Translations under genes and position numbers: made by a program
In this document: piece by piece, positions 34,330-46,490 of the stretch
How the letters are laid out: each line of letters begins with the position of its first letter
How positions within the stretch are numbered: the stretch's first letter is position 1
NCBI RefSeq assembly: GCF_002443255.2
Contig: NW_019211454.1
Span: forward strand, 18,815,037-18,879,036
Source: Varroa destructor
Taxonomy: Eukaryota > Arthropoda > Arachnida > Mesostigmata > Varroidae
Direction of reading: 5' to 3'
Length of the DNA: 64,000 nucleotides
Notes under the pieces: generated by a model
Databases searched by the model: none
What the model was told of the DNA's origin: nothing
The model's input: the letters and a program-made list of their open reading frames with translations, nothing else

Positions 34330-37300
34330 GGAAAGAACAATGTTAGAACATACTGGTAAGTTTTCAGCAGTTGTAAAATTAAGCGCTTATAGATGCTTGT
34401 AACTGCATACGTAAAAAAACGTTTAGCGACTTTGGGTTATTCACACCACCGAACAGTTTTGGCGCCATTAAATGCAATGTAAATCTCTGTGTATGGCACC
34501 GACTTCGTTCAGGCTTCATCAGATCGACATGCGAGTTATTCCCTGAACGAGTCTTAGAGCAGACAGAGACATTTCGATAGTAAACACGGGAACAACCGAG
34601 GATGTCGACTGGATATATGGCAATTAGCGCGCTGAAAAGAGCCGCTGGCTCAGTTTCGGTTGACTTTTCGCGGAGTTTCACCATCTTTTAGACATAATTA
34701 CAAAGATATTGGTTACACAACAATTGCTAAGGGTCAATTCAAAAGCGAGCAGCAATCACACATACACAGTTGTTTATCTTTAGCAAATCAATGATTAAGC
34801 TAAGATAACGTGGCGCCGTTACCGGTAGCGTCAACTGATATACTTAAATCGGGGCAAGGTTGAGTTGATCTGTATATATATATATTGGGTTACCGAATAA
34901 CTATTGACTGTTCTTCTTATTAACTAGTTCTAAAGTCAAATATCTCAGGTAAAATGAATCGTGCGGGTTGGCACTTGTGTCATTTGGAAGTTGAGATTTC
35001 GGCAGTGGCAGCTCTGCTGACATTGTTGGGTGACATCTTCATTCGGGCTTTACCTAGATAAATTTCTGCAAAAATTCGCCATTTTACAGTTCTGTTAAGG
35101 TAGGGCCATACGTGATGTCTAGGCGCATGAAAAGAATGGTGCTATTTATGGCCAAGATACGTTATCGAAAGAAGGCACAAGATGATTCTATTGCAGTTTT
35201 TCATTTTTTAAATTAAAAGAACTTTAAAAAAAAAAGTAGTCGTCGATTAATTACAAAAAAAGTCGATGAATCGCTGCAAAATTTATACAAGGCCGACATG
35301 AAATTAGCTAATCGAACTACTTTCAACTCAACTGATTACGTATGACGAAAAACGGATCATATAATGACGACAATAACGTTTAAATAAAGAAGAAACTATA
35401 CTCTATATGAACGATATAAGAAGCTCTACGATCTGTGGCAAAGAAGACGCCAAAGAAACTAACACTATCTGCCCAGTGAGACTAAGAAGGAAGTGGACTG
35501 TTGTCGCTCAATAAACCGGTCAATTCTGAATCGCTACCGTTAACAACGAACAAAATTATGACAATCCATTGAAAAAACGAGCCATAACGATGTCAGACCA
35601 GATACGTTTTTTACTATTTAGCAAAAATTAAAAAAAAAATCAATGGAAAGTTTTAATATGTCGATCCTATAGTCCAGGTCTTGCATTATCAAATCACTAT
35701 CTCTGTTTTGTTTTTTACGGGATACCCCTAATAAATAAAGTTAATTTTGTTTAAATAATGGGATGCAAAAATTGCGTGCCACAATTTTTTGCCAAAAATC
35801 ACAGCAGTTATACATCGATAAGGTCGCAGCGTCAGTGGAAAGGTGGCATAGCGCATATTTACTTCAGTCATATTATTCGAAGATATCAGAAATATCTGCT
35901 TCAATTTTAATTTTCAAATGATAAATACTTTTTCGACAGTCCGTTATGCATTATATATGAGAAGACTGCTCGTCTCATTTTTGCTTTTTCTTAGATTCGA
36001 ATACTGTTAGCAAAACTATTCTGCTTTCTAGTATAATTGCTATTTTTTTTTTTTTAATCATTTCCCAGCAATATGGCCGAGTACTATTTTTCCTAACAGC
36101 GTTTGAATTTCCGCTTGAATGATCGTCTAAACCTAAGACAAAAGCCCTCTCAATTTCGGCAACACCTTTTTGATACGGATATTTTTCTAAAACGTATTTA
36201 CGATAAGTCGTACAAGACTAAATACTGAAGCCCGTACTTCAAGCCGAGGTGCCTTTGTTATATTAACTACAGTAACGACACTACGTGGAATTAAAGCGTC
36301 TTGAAAATAAACAATTTTCGAACATAAGGGGATATTCAACTCAGTCATGGCCATGGTTAGAAAGGTGATATTGATAAATAATATTTCCTCCTTCCGCTCA
36401 TTTAATGCATCCAAGCGCCCCCTATTTTGTCACCGCTCAATTACTTTCGCTGAAAGAAAAGCAGCTATTAGTTGTAAAACAGTTTGTCACCAAGTCGCCA
36501 CGGATAAAGCAAATGCCGGAAACGCAGTTTCGTGCTTCATTGATTGCGTATAACTTCTGGGCGCTTAAAATCCCGACGCGTACGACAAGAATTACGGGCA
36601 GTTAGATAGGTGGATATGACTGCTGTCGAAGATAAGATACAGACTAATCGCTCTGGAACTCTTCAATCAAGTAATACATTGAGAATCCAATGAATTGAAG
36701 TAGGGCCGAAGGATAAAATTCTTTCTGGAATTGCCGAAAGGGTAAATCCAACCGAACAAAGAAAGGTCAATTAAGTAGGGAACGGCAAGCTGGCTGTGCT
36801 TTTCTCTAGCCAAGTACCATGCCTTCCCGCGAATTTCATGGTCTCATGACCGTACGATAAATGATAAAAGCCGCGCTAATATATTCCCTGAGCAATAAAT
36901 AACAAACACAAGGCATTCGCCTCTGCTTTCCAATTCTTTTCAGATTTCCCACTCCAATTCCGAACAGCGGCTCCCGAACTGTGATATGAAAGAAGTTTGG
37001 CGCTAATTGCCCTAACAAACACCTGATGGCCATGTGTTCTGTCTATGCAGTTACAAAGAGGGCACCGTTTTACCAAATAGTTAATTGGTAGCGTTCCCAG
37101 CGTGGACAAAGGCAGTCCCAGTAGCCAAACTAGTATTAGTGATGCTCCCACGCATACGCGCCTGCGTCAACCGACGGTCCCCCCCGCGTACGCTTCGTTT
37201 AAACCAACAATGGTTGACCACACGCATAATGGCGATATGGCCGTGACCTTGAAGAGCTGCAGAGGAAAATATCACTGGCACTATGGACAGAACCGTAATC

Positions 37301-39101
37301 GTCATTTTCAATGAGGGCTTCATACGATAACGATAGCTCAGTACTAGTATTAAGTCCCTATGGGGCCTACGAGCGGTAGAAGAGCTAGTCACTATTCGCA
37401 CAGTGACTATTATGACCTACAGCGGCGAGTATCAGCAAGCGAGCTTAGCTTAGCTTAGCTTGGCTGATGAAGGGACTACGTCGATTAACAATAGAGCCAG
37501 TGTAATTGCTTCCCGTTTTACCAGTCCCATAGCCATAACCGCCTGTGACGAGGCGTGCCGATTGCCATTACGGGCAGAATCGTTAAGCAAATTCATGTGC
37601 ACTGAGCTGCATAGACAAATCAGTGGTATCTGAGTGAAGAATGACAATGATGGCTCAGTATTACAGAGTTTTATGGCACCACTGTCTATGCCATCAAAGG
37701 GATATTCTATGCAAATATGAACAATGAGCACCCTGCCAGTTTGACCCGATATCAATTTTCAGGTTCCTTGATCAGATTACATTATCGCATGTTGGTGTAT
37801 CGTACCAAACACTGCAGTAGCCATACGTGCCATAGTGTTACGATAGATATAGCTCCGCGGCAGAAATTTCTAACTGACAGCCGCAAATAGAATTGTACAT
37901 CAAAAGTCTTCGTAGATTAGATCGAGAACATGAGCCGCCACTAGCCGGGCGCTTGACACTCGAACCTACTATGTTCATTGGTTCGAATACGAAGAACATT
38001 TCATATAAAGGGTAACCTTAGATTAAGATAAGATCATTATCGACCCGGACTCCACGATTGGCAAAGGGTAGATAGAGGTTCTTAACATGCCGTTCGTATC
38101 TAAAATGTTATCCGACGAGCGTAATGATACGGTGCCGCGGTCAAACACATGAATACATATTGAAAACTAGATCCAAAGCAAATAGTGTTATGTTATTTTG
38201 GTGACTTTTTTCAGCAAATATCTAGACTGATGTTAATGACACGCATTGCACATTGCATACGATATATGCTCTCCGTCTTTGAAACAAGCCGATTTTTTTT
38301 TGCCTGTAAACTAGAGCCTAAACTACGAAAATTAGCTAGGCGAACAGTTGGAGATTGCTGTTTTAATTTTTTTAGCTTTACTTTTCGTTTCATTGCTTCT
38401 ACCTGCGAAAGTTCTAAATTGGCCAGGCAGTGAACCAGTTTTGCTGACGTCCCTGCCATAAATTGTCATATAAATAAGGTAACAGTGTGTCTAAACCCCA
38501 CGTGTCACCACGAAACGAAGACAGCCGCCGCTCGAATAACTGATCCAAAGTTAAAGACGTCGCGAAGAATATTAATAGACGCCGCAGCGAACTCCCTGCG
38601 TACTTATAGACTTCCGCGCTAATATCTTTCATGAATTCTGTGTGTATAAAAAAAAATGACCGTTGCCTAAATGAGCACGACATTTACCTTTGTAGGACAC
38701 ACATATACGTGCATACATAGGCACGCATAGTGATTATTGATAATAACATCGAATTGTTCTATAATGGTAGCAGGAGCCTTCCACGATAAAGGACAAGTTC
38801 CTCTTCTGTACAAAGCAGGATCTTACATACAGAATCGTAATGTTCGAACGCTGTTTGTTTGTTTGTTTTATTAGTACTGTCCTTAGATAAGCCGACGATC
38901 CGCGGCGAAGGCTGTACCACATAATAATCCAATATTAATGGCATAAACATCAATCTAATGAGAAGTGACAGCGCCGACATAAAGAAAACTATAGCCATAC
39001 TCAACTATGAGTAAAAACATACTACCATAATTTGTATATACTGCAAAAAACAACTGCATTGAATTTTTGCTATTGGGTCTGCAGTTCTTTTCATTGGTTC
39101 A

Positions 39102-39104
<3 letters not shown>

Positions 39105-39158
<54 letters not shown>
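39105..39158. repeat. (AT)27 microsatellite
   Basis: This is the longest pure dinucleotide tract in the window at 54 bases, followed by a CTTTTTTT run. Confidence 0.97.
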
Positions 39159-39160
<2 letters not shown>

Positions 39161-42100
39161 TTTTTTTGATGACTAATTCTGTACGTATGTAAGGGCCTGG
39201 CCTATATTATCGTCGTATTTAGTATTCTCATAAACAGCCAGTCATATCCGTCGCCTGTCAACGCCTCTGTGAATTGCCCGGAACCTTTCGGTGACGATTC
39301 ATGACGCCGCATGAAACCAACATTAACATGATGTGCTTCTATAACTGATGTTTCACTCCGGAACGGAAGGATTATCTTCACGCAAGGACACGAGGATAAT
39401 AAATAAAGATACTTATACAATATGAACATTAATCACAACTGAATTTTTTCTGTATGATTCTATAATTTGTTAATGCTATATGTAGAATGTAGCGGATAAG
39501 AGTACCCTAGCCGTAAAGGCAGGAAAAGAATCGTATAAATTGATAGTTATTGATTGATAATGATCATACTGACTTGTCGGAAACGACGAAATCTGCTGTG
39601 TCCGTGACCGTGATAAAATAATAAAATGTTCAGATGGATAGAATCGTCCGTGCGTACGAAAAATATATAGTCAGACGAGATGGAATCAGTACGTCCAGTA
39701 TGGACATCTGGACAATATTGGAATTCACAAATGTATATATTTATAATAAGACGGGAACGCTCTATTCTTCTAAGCAGTTCCGTTAGCACGAGCGGCCATC
39801 ACTATCTAGATTGCCGTGATGGTTGGGTGATAACGTTTTTGTTTGATGAACAGAGATGACTTACGGCCGAATTCAGGTTGAAAGGGAATGGGAACCGTCA
39901 GACGAAATGCGTAACGAACGATCATAAAACCGCAGGAAAAACTTGAAACATATGGTAGCTAGGTTAAGCACAACAGGCATAATATCTTCAGCACACGAAA
40001 GCGTAGCCGAAAACACGAAATTTGTTTGTCTAAGGATAGCCGTGGCCTTATCACGAGAGTCGAGAACAACGAGTTCTGCTGTTGGACGCCAGCTCGCCCA
40101 TAGGGCACCTTCCAAAAAACAGCCACGACGTTACCAGCGAGGATAAATTGACCAATGCACTAGAAATGTCAAACAAATTCGAAAAGTAAAATTCTCTACT
40201 GTGTCCGGGCGAAATAAAAAAATCAATGACCTCACGCTCAGGGCAGCGCCTGTACGTGTGAATTATTATAGAAACTGTGACATTGTTAAACCTTTGATCA
40301 CATACTGTTTCACAGTCCACAGGTAGTACAACAAGTGGTTTGCAATGTTCTTATTATACAATGATTTTAATCGGCTTCAACTCTTACACCTCAGTGTTTT
40401 CGGGTTGTAAAGTACGTCGACCTTGGTTAAGCATCGCTGACATAGCTCGTTTTCAACGCGAAAAGATGGCATGTGCCGACGCCGGGTTTTCAACCTAGAG
40501 CTCTATGCATTCTAAATTTGACAGGCAAAAACGTCACCACTGCATCGTCACGGCAACTATTTGATGGCAAAGGGGACAATCACACCATCTGTAGCTTATT
40601 TATCTTATACGAAAAAATAAAGCAATAACAATTGCATTTGTATGGATGGCGAATGTATATATAGTAATGCCCTTATCACTGACGCACTTGGACGCCATTT
40701 GTCTGGTACAATGTCCACGTGATCTATTGCCTATGTTTTCCAACTAAGGCAAAACGGTCTTTCGACTGCTAGCTCGTAACCCATTTGTAATAGGGGCCTG
40801 TTTAATCCGAAAGAAAAAAATCTTTGAATTGATATAATAACCATCTGATGCAAATACTATACGATCATGGAAAATTCGAAGGTGCTGTTCATTCACAATA
40901 GCAAAAGCTGTGATCCCTAGCTGTGGTAGATTGCCAAAGGCCAATATATCATACCCAAATAAGGATTCCTATCATGTAACGTATACATTGTAAATGGTGA
41001 CATTGCAAAATATGTCTCGTATCCGAATAGCGCATGTAGACTAACTAGCAAGTAGGATTTTTTGAGATTTCGAAAATCAACAAAATCTCTACCAACACGA
41101 CCATCATGAAGATCTAAGCTCAACGATAAGAGTTCGTTAATTTCGTCACAACAGTAATTACTGTTCTAGTCTTATTCGACCCGAAGATAAAAAAAAAAAA
41201 GAAAAAAAAACTGCCTTAAGCAGCAAAACGGACAAAACAAGGCTCTGCGCAGCTACTGAATATTACCACTGTAACATTATTTAATAACATAGTTCCGTCC
41301 AGTTTACTTTGCCCTTTCGTGCGATGAGAGAAACAACTGTTCACAATCGTCGACAGTAACGTTTGTTTCGAAAAGACAGATTACATAGGATTTTTTTTTC
41401 ACTACGGCCACTTCCGGGAGAACTGAGGCCAACAGACGCAGGCTTTCTCTCACTCTCCGCTAAATCCACGGTTCTGCCTGTGCATGCAACTCATCATCAT
41501 AATACATACTGTTACTGCTTTACTTAGGGGATCTGTGGTCGCAATTACAATTATTAAGCGGATTACAAGCGGTCACCCGATTACAAGGATCCGGGAGCCA
41601 TTACACGCTGAGGATACTGGAAAATCAGTAGCCTTACTGCAAATGCGCAATGACACATGCTAATCGTCAGACAACGATAATTTGCCTCCCACTCGAATAC
41701 TTACACAAGGGCACATTTTTTTTGCAAAAGTCTATAAAATTTTTGGCAAAAGGCATGTAGCTCATATTTAGACTAATGTTATTATTATACTTAGGACATG
41801 TCATAGGTATTTTCAAATATTTGAAGTGTGCTTATATCATTTACCCGTACGTAAAGCGCTACGGTAATATGGCATAGTGGTAATGGCTCGACAGTTTTTT
41901 GCTCAGGAAAAATCAGTATACTTTGTTATCGGACTGTCAAACCCTTGACGGGATTATTGGGAGCTCACCCAAACGTTCGACACAAAACCCTTCAAGCAGT
42001 ATCCTGAACTTCTCTGAGTATTTGCCAGAGTCTCATCGCCTTCCACGTTGTTCTGTATATAGATAAAATTTGTCTATCGAGACAGCGTAAATGAACACAG

Positions 42101-42567
42101 CAACAGTGTTGGCGTCATAACGGATTTATGTAACAAAATTGCAGTCATCATAAATGGAGGAAAATTACTCGCAAGCAATTCGGGTGCTTGACAATTACTT
42201 TGGACCACAAGGTGCTTAGGAGACCAAGCTGGATTATTAGCTGGAGCAATTTCCATAATTAGCATCATTTGAGATCATCATAATTAGCATGCTTGACTGA
42301 TCCAACGGCAAGATAATCTGAGTAAAATGCGATTTTTCACGCTCGCAATAGCTTGACTTGTCCCAGGGGGAGTTTTCCACACAGTGGAAAATTATGATTA
42401 CACGTCTAACACGAAAATGCGTCTATTAAACTTCCAAAAACCTTGCGTCCGCCAGATTAACTGCGTCCCTTAAATTTCATTGAAAGCCATTCGTCAAGAT
42501 CGACATCTCCGGCGTCTTTGATATTGCAGTTCATCTATCCTACGTTTGCTAACTAATATGCCGCCAG

Positions 42568-42624
42568 CACAATCATCGACCTTTTAAGTTTATATAATAT
42601 AAACTTAAGAGGTCTATGATTGTG
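42568..42624. repeat. Near-perfect 28-bp inverted repeat with a 1-base spacer
   Basis: Arms 42568-42595 and 42597-42624 pair at 26 of 28 positions, with one G-T pair and one mismatch. The centre is GTTTATAT-A-ATATAAAC. Weak pairing continues outward for a few bases. It could be a foldback element remnant, or it would form a tight RNA hairpin if transcribed. Confidence 0.85.
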
Positions 42625-42859
42625 TATGTCTGCGGGAATAGTAGCGCGCTCCTTACTCATTGTTTTCCTACTTGACAGCCTCAACAACTACTGAAATCGC
42701 TTGCGCCAAATGTTCGAAATTCGCTGGGCACTTCGTTATCATCATAGATTGAGTAACTTAGTTTAGGGCCACTAGTCGTATGGGATGTGATAAGTAAACC
42801 ACGACTCCATCTTAGCCCGTCTCAATAGAATACATGTCAGCAGGATGAGGATTCGTTAA

Positions 42860-42863
<4 letters not shown>

Positions 42864-42895
<32 letters not shown>
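42864..42895. repeat. (TA)16 microsatellite
   Basis: Uninterrupted TA run, about 240 bases right of the 42.6 kb palindrome. Confidence 0.95.
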
Positions 42896-42896
<1 letters not shown>

Positions 42897-43436
42897 CAGT
42901 CTGTTTGCCCTAAAGGTAAGTGAACAAAAGCACATGCTAAGCATGTCGGAAAACAGAATGAAACTTTACAGTTTGCTGTTATGTAATCTTTTCATTCATT
43001 GGACGAATCCTCACCAAGATTGTGAACTTTTTTACACGAACTCGACGATTTATGTTGCTGCCATTTTTCTATGCAATTCCACAAAAAATATACATTTTTT
43101 TTGCATCTATATATGTATGTATGTATGACAGTCCTAACCGAATTTTAACTTTTCGATTAAACTTAACAGAAATAGATACCATCAACACCTTTGCCTTGAT
43201 CGCCTGAAGCTAGCGTGCCGCTGATGAGTCTTCACACAGTAAAACGAAGATGGTAGATGTCTCTTATTTGAACAAGTCGACGCGGATAAACATCAAATTC
43301 TATTAGAATGCTGAAATGAGCGAAATCGCGACGGCCTTTACCTTGCTAACGGCTTTTTTTCTTATAGCCAGCGCAGCAACTCCGATTGACCCACACACGA
43401 AGTTTACCCTTAGCGGGCTTTTATTTCTATTGCGAT

Positions 43437-43455
43437 TATGTATGTATGTATGTAT
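43437..43455. repeat. (TATG)n tetranucleotide repeat
   Basis: Nearly five copies of TATG. A similar short tract lies at 43109-43128. Confidence 0.85.
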
Positions 43456-44933
43456 TTTTCTGTTGGACTGACTTCGTAGAGCAGTCTCGTCGCGTTTTTT
43501 GATCAGTTGGTTAGCAAGGATAATTTTCCAGCTCCGCGGTAGAAAGCGTGGTCACCCCAGACAGATTTTAGCTTGACTTATACTGACCTATTAAGTTTGA
43601 CGGCTGCTGACCGTTTATTGCGCGATTCTTATAACCATAGGTAAAAGTACGAATTATATAGGCTTCAACGGCACAACACTATACAGTGTTCACTGTCGTT
43701 CGCTGTCATATCGCGGGAAAACTTTTCCGCTGGCCACAGTTTCGGCCGTTGTATTTCCCAGCACCGCTACGATAGCCGTGGCCATTGCTACGGTTAACAA
43801 CGGTTTTTGCTTTACAACACACTGATACGTCACATCTTTTATATTTGGTGAGAAACTAAAATCAAACGAGGCAACAAAAGCTAAATCAAATCGAAACTGC
43901 CCGAAATCTGCTCCGCCCCTGCACGTTCATGCAAAAATATATATATATATATATACACGCATATGGCTGATATCCTGTAAACAAGAATAGCATCCAGGTT
44001 TTAGCGGCCTTGTGTATTGAATGAATACGCCCGTACTGCACGCCATCTTCGAATCATTAAAAACCGCTAAATTCTGTTTCGAAACTGCCAGATCGAGTGA
44101 CGACGTACATTACGGCGGTAATATTGATAAATAGCCTATTAGTTGTGATGATTCCAGAAGACATACCTAGAAAATGATCAAGCTTTGCCTATCAAGCGGG
44201 CCAGATAAAAATTAACATCTCTCCAAGTTGTCATTAATTTTGATTTATAAACAATAAGGGCAGCAAAAACAAAATAGCATTGTTATTATACTTTTACTTT
44301 TGGGTAGTTGTATTGTTTTGACAACTAACGGCATAATAGTCCAGACCTGATACCTTTTACAACTCCAGAAAAATCAACAATAACCCATAATTTCGTCGTC
44401 TGTTCTGTCTCTATAGAGCATTAGGTAAATATAACTGCACCATAAAATTTGCCAGCATTGAACGAGCTGGTCATTGATTTATTTATCATTAGTAGAGTGT
44501 ATTAAAGACTTTTGTCAGCGTTATTCGTATTGCTGACGTCCAAGTGTCAATGACCAACACCAGAAAGGACAACTTCAGTTTTCTCTTAACATCAGTTAAA
44601 GTTGATTAAGGATACACTATATAATACTTGATAATCAAGCTTCATAATCAATCAGCTATCCAGCTTAGCAGGTTTAGATTTTTCTATGGTCTTTCTTTTA
44701 AGACGTGTTCAAGTATTAGAAACAGTAGTAGTTCAATTAACGATTTTGGTAGTACTGATATACCCAACGGTATGAGGTTATGATGTGGTTGTTTGTATAC
44801 TGATGAATACTGAAAACACTGACATATCCGTCTGTCGTCTTCGCGTGTTATTGTATAGAAATAAAAAACAGCGATCCGTTGGAGGAACAGCTTCGTCCAC
44901 CTATCATCTTCAAATATTGGCTCTGAGTCCACA

Positions 44934-46490
44934 TCAGACCCAACTAGCTACTGCTGCCGAGGAAATGTCTTGTTGGCTTAACCCGCCAGCAATGCCGGCT
45001 CCGTAGAAGTTGGTTTGAGGACTGACGCCCAAGAGCGTCGCCAAAAACGGCCTTATGTCTGGCTTGCCAGGCTTTAAATTGGACATTTGGCTGAGTACGT
45101 TTTTTGCTGGCCAAACTGATACGTTCATCATAGGCATGACATGTGCCTTTGCTTGGCCTAGCCGCTGTGTGGAAAAAGGGACCCTAGAGCGGTCAATGAC
45201 TATGCTTCGTATCATGGCGAGTTTATTTCTCGATTGGGCGAAATGATTTTGTAGCATGTGAGACGATCTACATCCCGGAATATTGATAACGTAGTTAGTT
45301 CTTGACGGCTCTGTAAGCGCTTTTGGGTATTTTTCGAAACGCACTTGCAGTTGACTATCATGCTCGATCGGCCTATAGAAATCCTGCCAGCGTTCACGCG
45401 GTGATTCAAATGACGACGGCAGTTTATCAGATCCTTGGTCGACGCTCTTGTTCTGCACGCGTATAATATCGATTGAAAACGTAGATGCCATGGGCTCGAA
45501 TCGCTTTTTGTCATTATCAGACTTGGGTCTCGGTCTCGTTGGCTCGGATGGCGGTTCGTACCTGTTAATAGTGCCACCTGGTTCCGTCGATTCGATCGAC
45601 AGTCTGTCTCTTGGATGTCTGGGAAACGATTGACGCTCGTTACCGTAAATAGTCGATCTTGGTCTCCGAGAATCATATGACAAATCGTCACTCTCAGACT
45701 TTTCTTTTGGTTTCACGGATTCGGACGACGCTTTGCCACTTTCAGTTTCGTCTGCTAGAAACACGGGAAACGCGTGCAGTTTATGGCTATCAACTTTTGA
45801 TACTGACTCCTCTGAATTATGCAACAACTCTTCGCTCTTAGGGTCTTGAACCAATTGCAAAGGCTCCAGTGACAATTCGTTAGTTAGTTTCATGAATTTA
45901 AAGGGCGGTATCTTTTCGTTAAGATCGTCTGTCAGATGCATTTGAAATGACTGCGAGTCACGGCCATCGATAGGTAATATTGGTCCTACAGGATCATGCA
46001 ATGGTTCCACATTATCCGACTTAAATTTCGATCCCACGATATTGGATTCGGATGCCAGTTCGCCCTTCGTAATCGATAGTATTGGTTCCATAAAATGGAG
46101 CAATTCAAATTTCCCTGAAGGATTCTCCATGTCTTCAGCAGAAGGACTCGACACTGAGCCGTCCAGCTGCGGCGTAGTATAATTCGTGAAGTGCAAGACG
46201 CAGAGTTTTATCGATGCCTTATCTTTGTCATTATCGCCGTTATCCCAGACACCATCGTTTTCGAAATCGAAGTTTGCCCTACCTGACATTGGTGACAATT
46301 CTGAACAACGGATCAATGGTTTCATAGCATCTACAGCAAAGCCCTTCAACGAAATTAATGGTGGGGCAGACACGTCTGCGCTAGGCAGCTTCGCACTAAA
46401 ACGAGACACTGATGGCGGAGCAATCGCCGTCGAAGCCATGAACGCGAACACCACAGTATGGGTTACAATAAATGAGTAGGCGTTTGCCAT
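44934..46490 (-). CDS. Predicted secreted protein of unknown family, 518 residues, single exon
   Basis: The ORF starts at ATG 46490 and ends at TGA 44934-44936. A start 9 bases earlier would be TTG and is not likely. Residues 1-24 form a signal peptide (hydrophobic THTVVFAFMASTAIA, small residues before PPSV). The mature part is polar, rich in Ser, Pro, Glu, Asp and Lys, and probably disordered from about 110 to 400. It has three Cys (62, 97, 407) and three N-glycosylation sequons (103, 347, 456). A less polar end follows from about 435. I see weak internal similarity around EPILSI (135-140) and GPILPI (169-174). No known domain is recognised. A CAG acceptor-like site ends three bases before the ATG, so a 5' non-coding exon is plausible. 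Minus-strand CTATAAATTC at 46801-46810 could be a TATA box, and AATAAA at 44478-44483 could be the polyadenylation signal. An uninterrupted frame this long in AT-rich DNA makes coding likely. ORFs in other frames here are shadows. Confidence 0.75.
   Translation of the reverse strand: MANAYSFIVTHTVVFAFMASTAIAPPSVSRFSAKLPSADVSAPPLISLKGFAVDAMKPLIRCSELSPMSGRANFDFENDGVWDNGDNDKDKASIKLCVLHFTNYTTPQLDGSVSSPSAEDMENPSGKFELLHFMEPILSITKGELASESNIVGSKFKSDNVEPLHDPVGPILPIDGRDSQSFQMHLTDDLNEKIPPFKFMKLTNELSLEPLQLVQDPKSEELLHNSEESVSKVDSHKLHAFPVFLADETESGKASSESVKPKEKSESDDLSYDSRRPRSTIYGNERQSFPRHPRDRLSIESTEPGGTINRYEPPSEPTRPRPKSDNDKKRFEPMASTFSIDIIRVQNKSVDQGSDKLPSSFESPRERWQDFYRPIEHDSQLQVRFEKYPKALTEPSRTNYVINIPGCRSSHMLQNHFAQSRNKLAMIRSIVIDRSRVPFSTQRLGQAKAHVMPMMNVSVWPAKNVLSQMSNLKPGKPDIRPFLATLLGVSPQTNFYGAGIAGGLSQQDISSAAVASWV

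Larger units (their letters stand above)
34330..44933. other. Long stretch without a confident gene
   Basis: The part next to 34330 should contain the elongase promoter and 5' UTR; the minus ORF 34379-34684 lies there but shows no motif. Further on are a T14 run at 36042-36055, a TTAGC pentamer repeat near 37440, (AT)27 at 39105-39158, the palindrome at 42568-42624, (TA)16 at 42864-42895, TATG repeats at 43109-43128 and 43437-43455, and (TA)n at 43937-43955. A signal-peptide-like minus frame begins at 37323. Broken minus frames at 40744-41123 may be a gene relic. Confidence 0.45.

Noticed and set aside
36876..37401. Lytic polysaccharide monooxygenase (AA15) reading of the GHGHI segment
   Set aside because: None of the expected downstream Cys/His motifs can be found in any frame after it, so the name would rest on three residues.
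42568..42624. MicroRNA precursor
   Set aside because: The loop is almost absent and pairing too perfect for a typical precursor; kept only as an inverted repeat.
45055..46479. ORFs in other frames over the secreted protein gene (45055-45246, 45212-45691, 45448-45633, 45659-45841, 46186-46479)
   Set aside because: They lie inside a 518-codon frame with a signal peptide and are its shadows.
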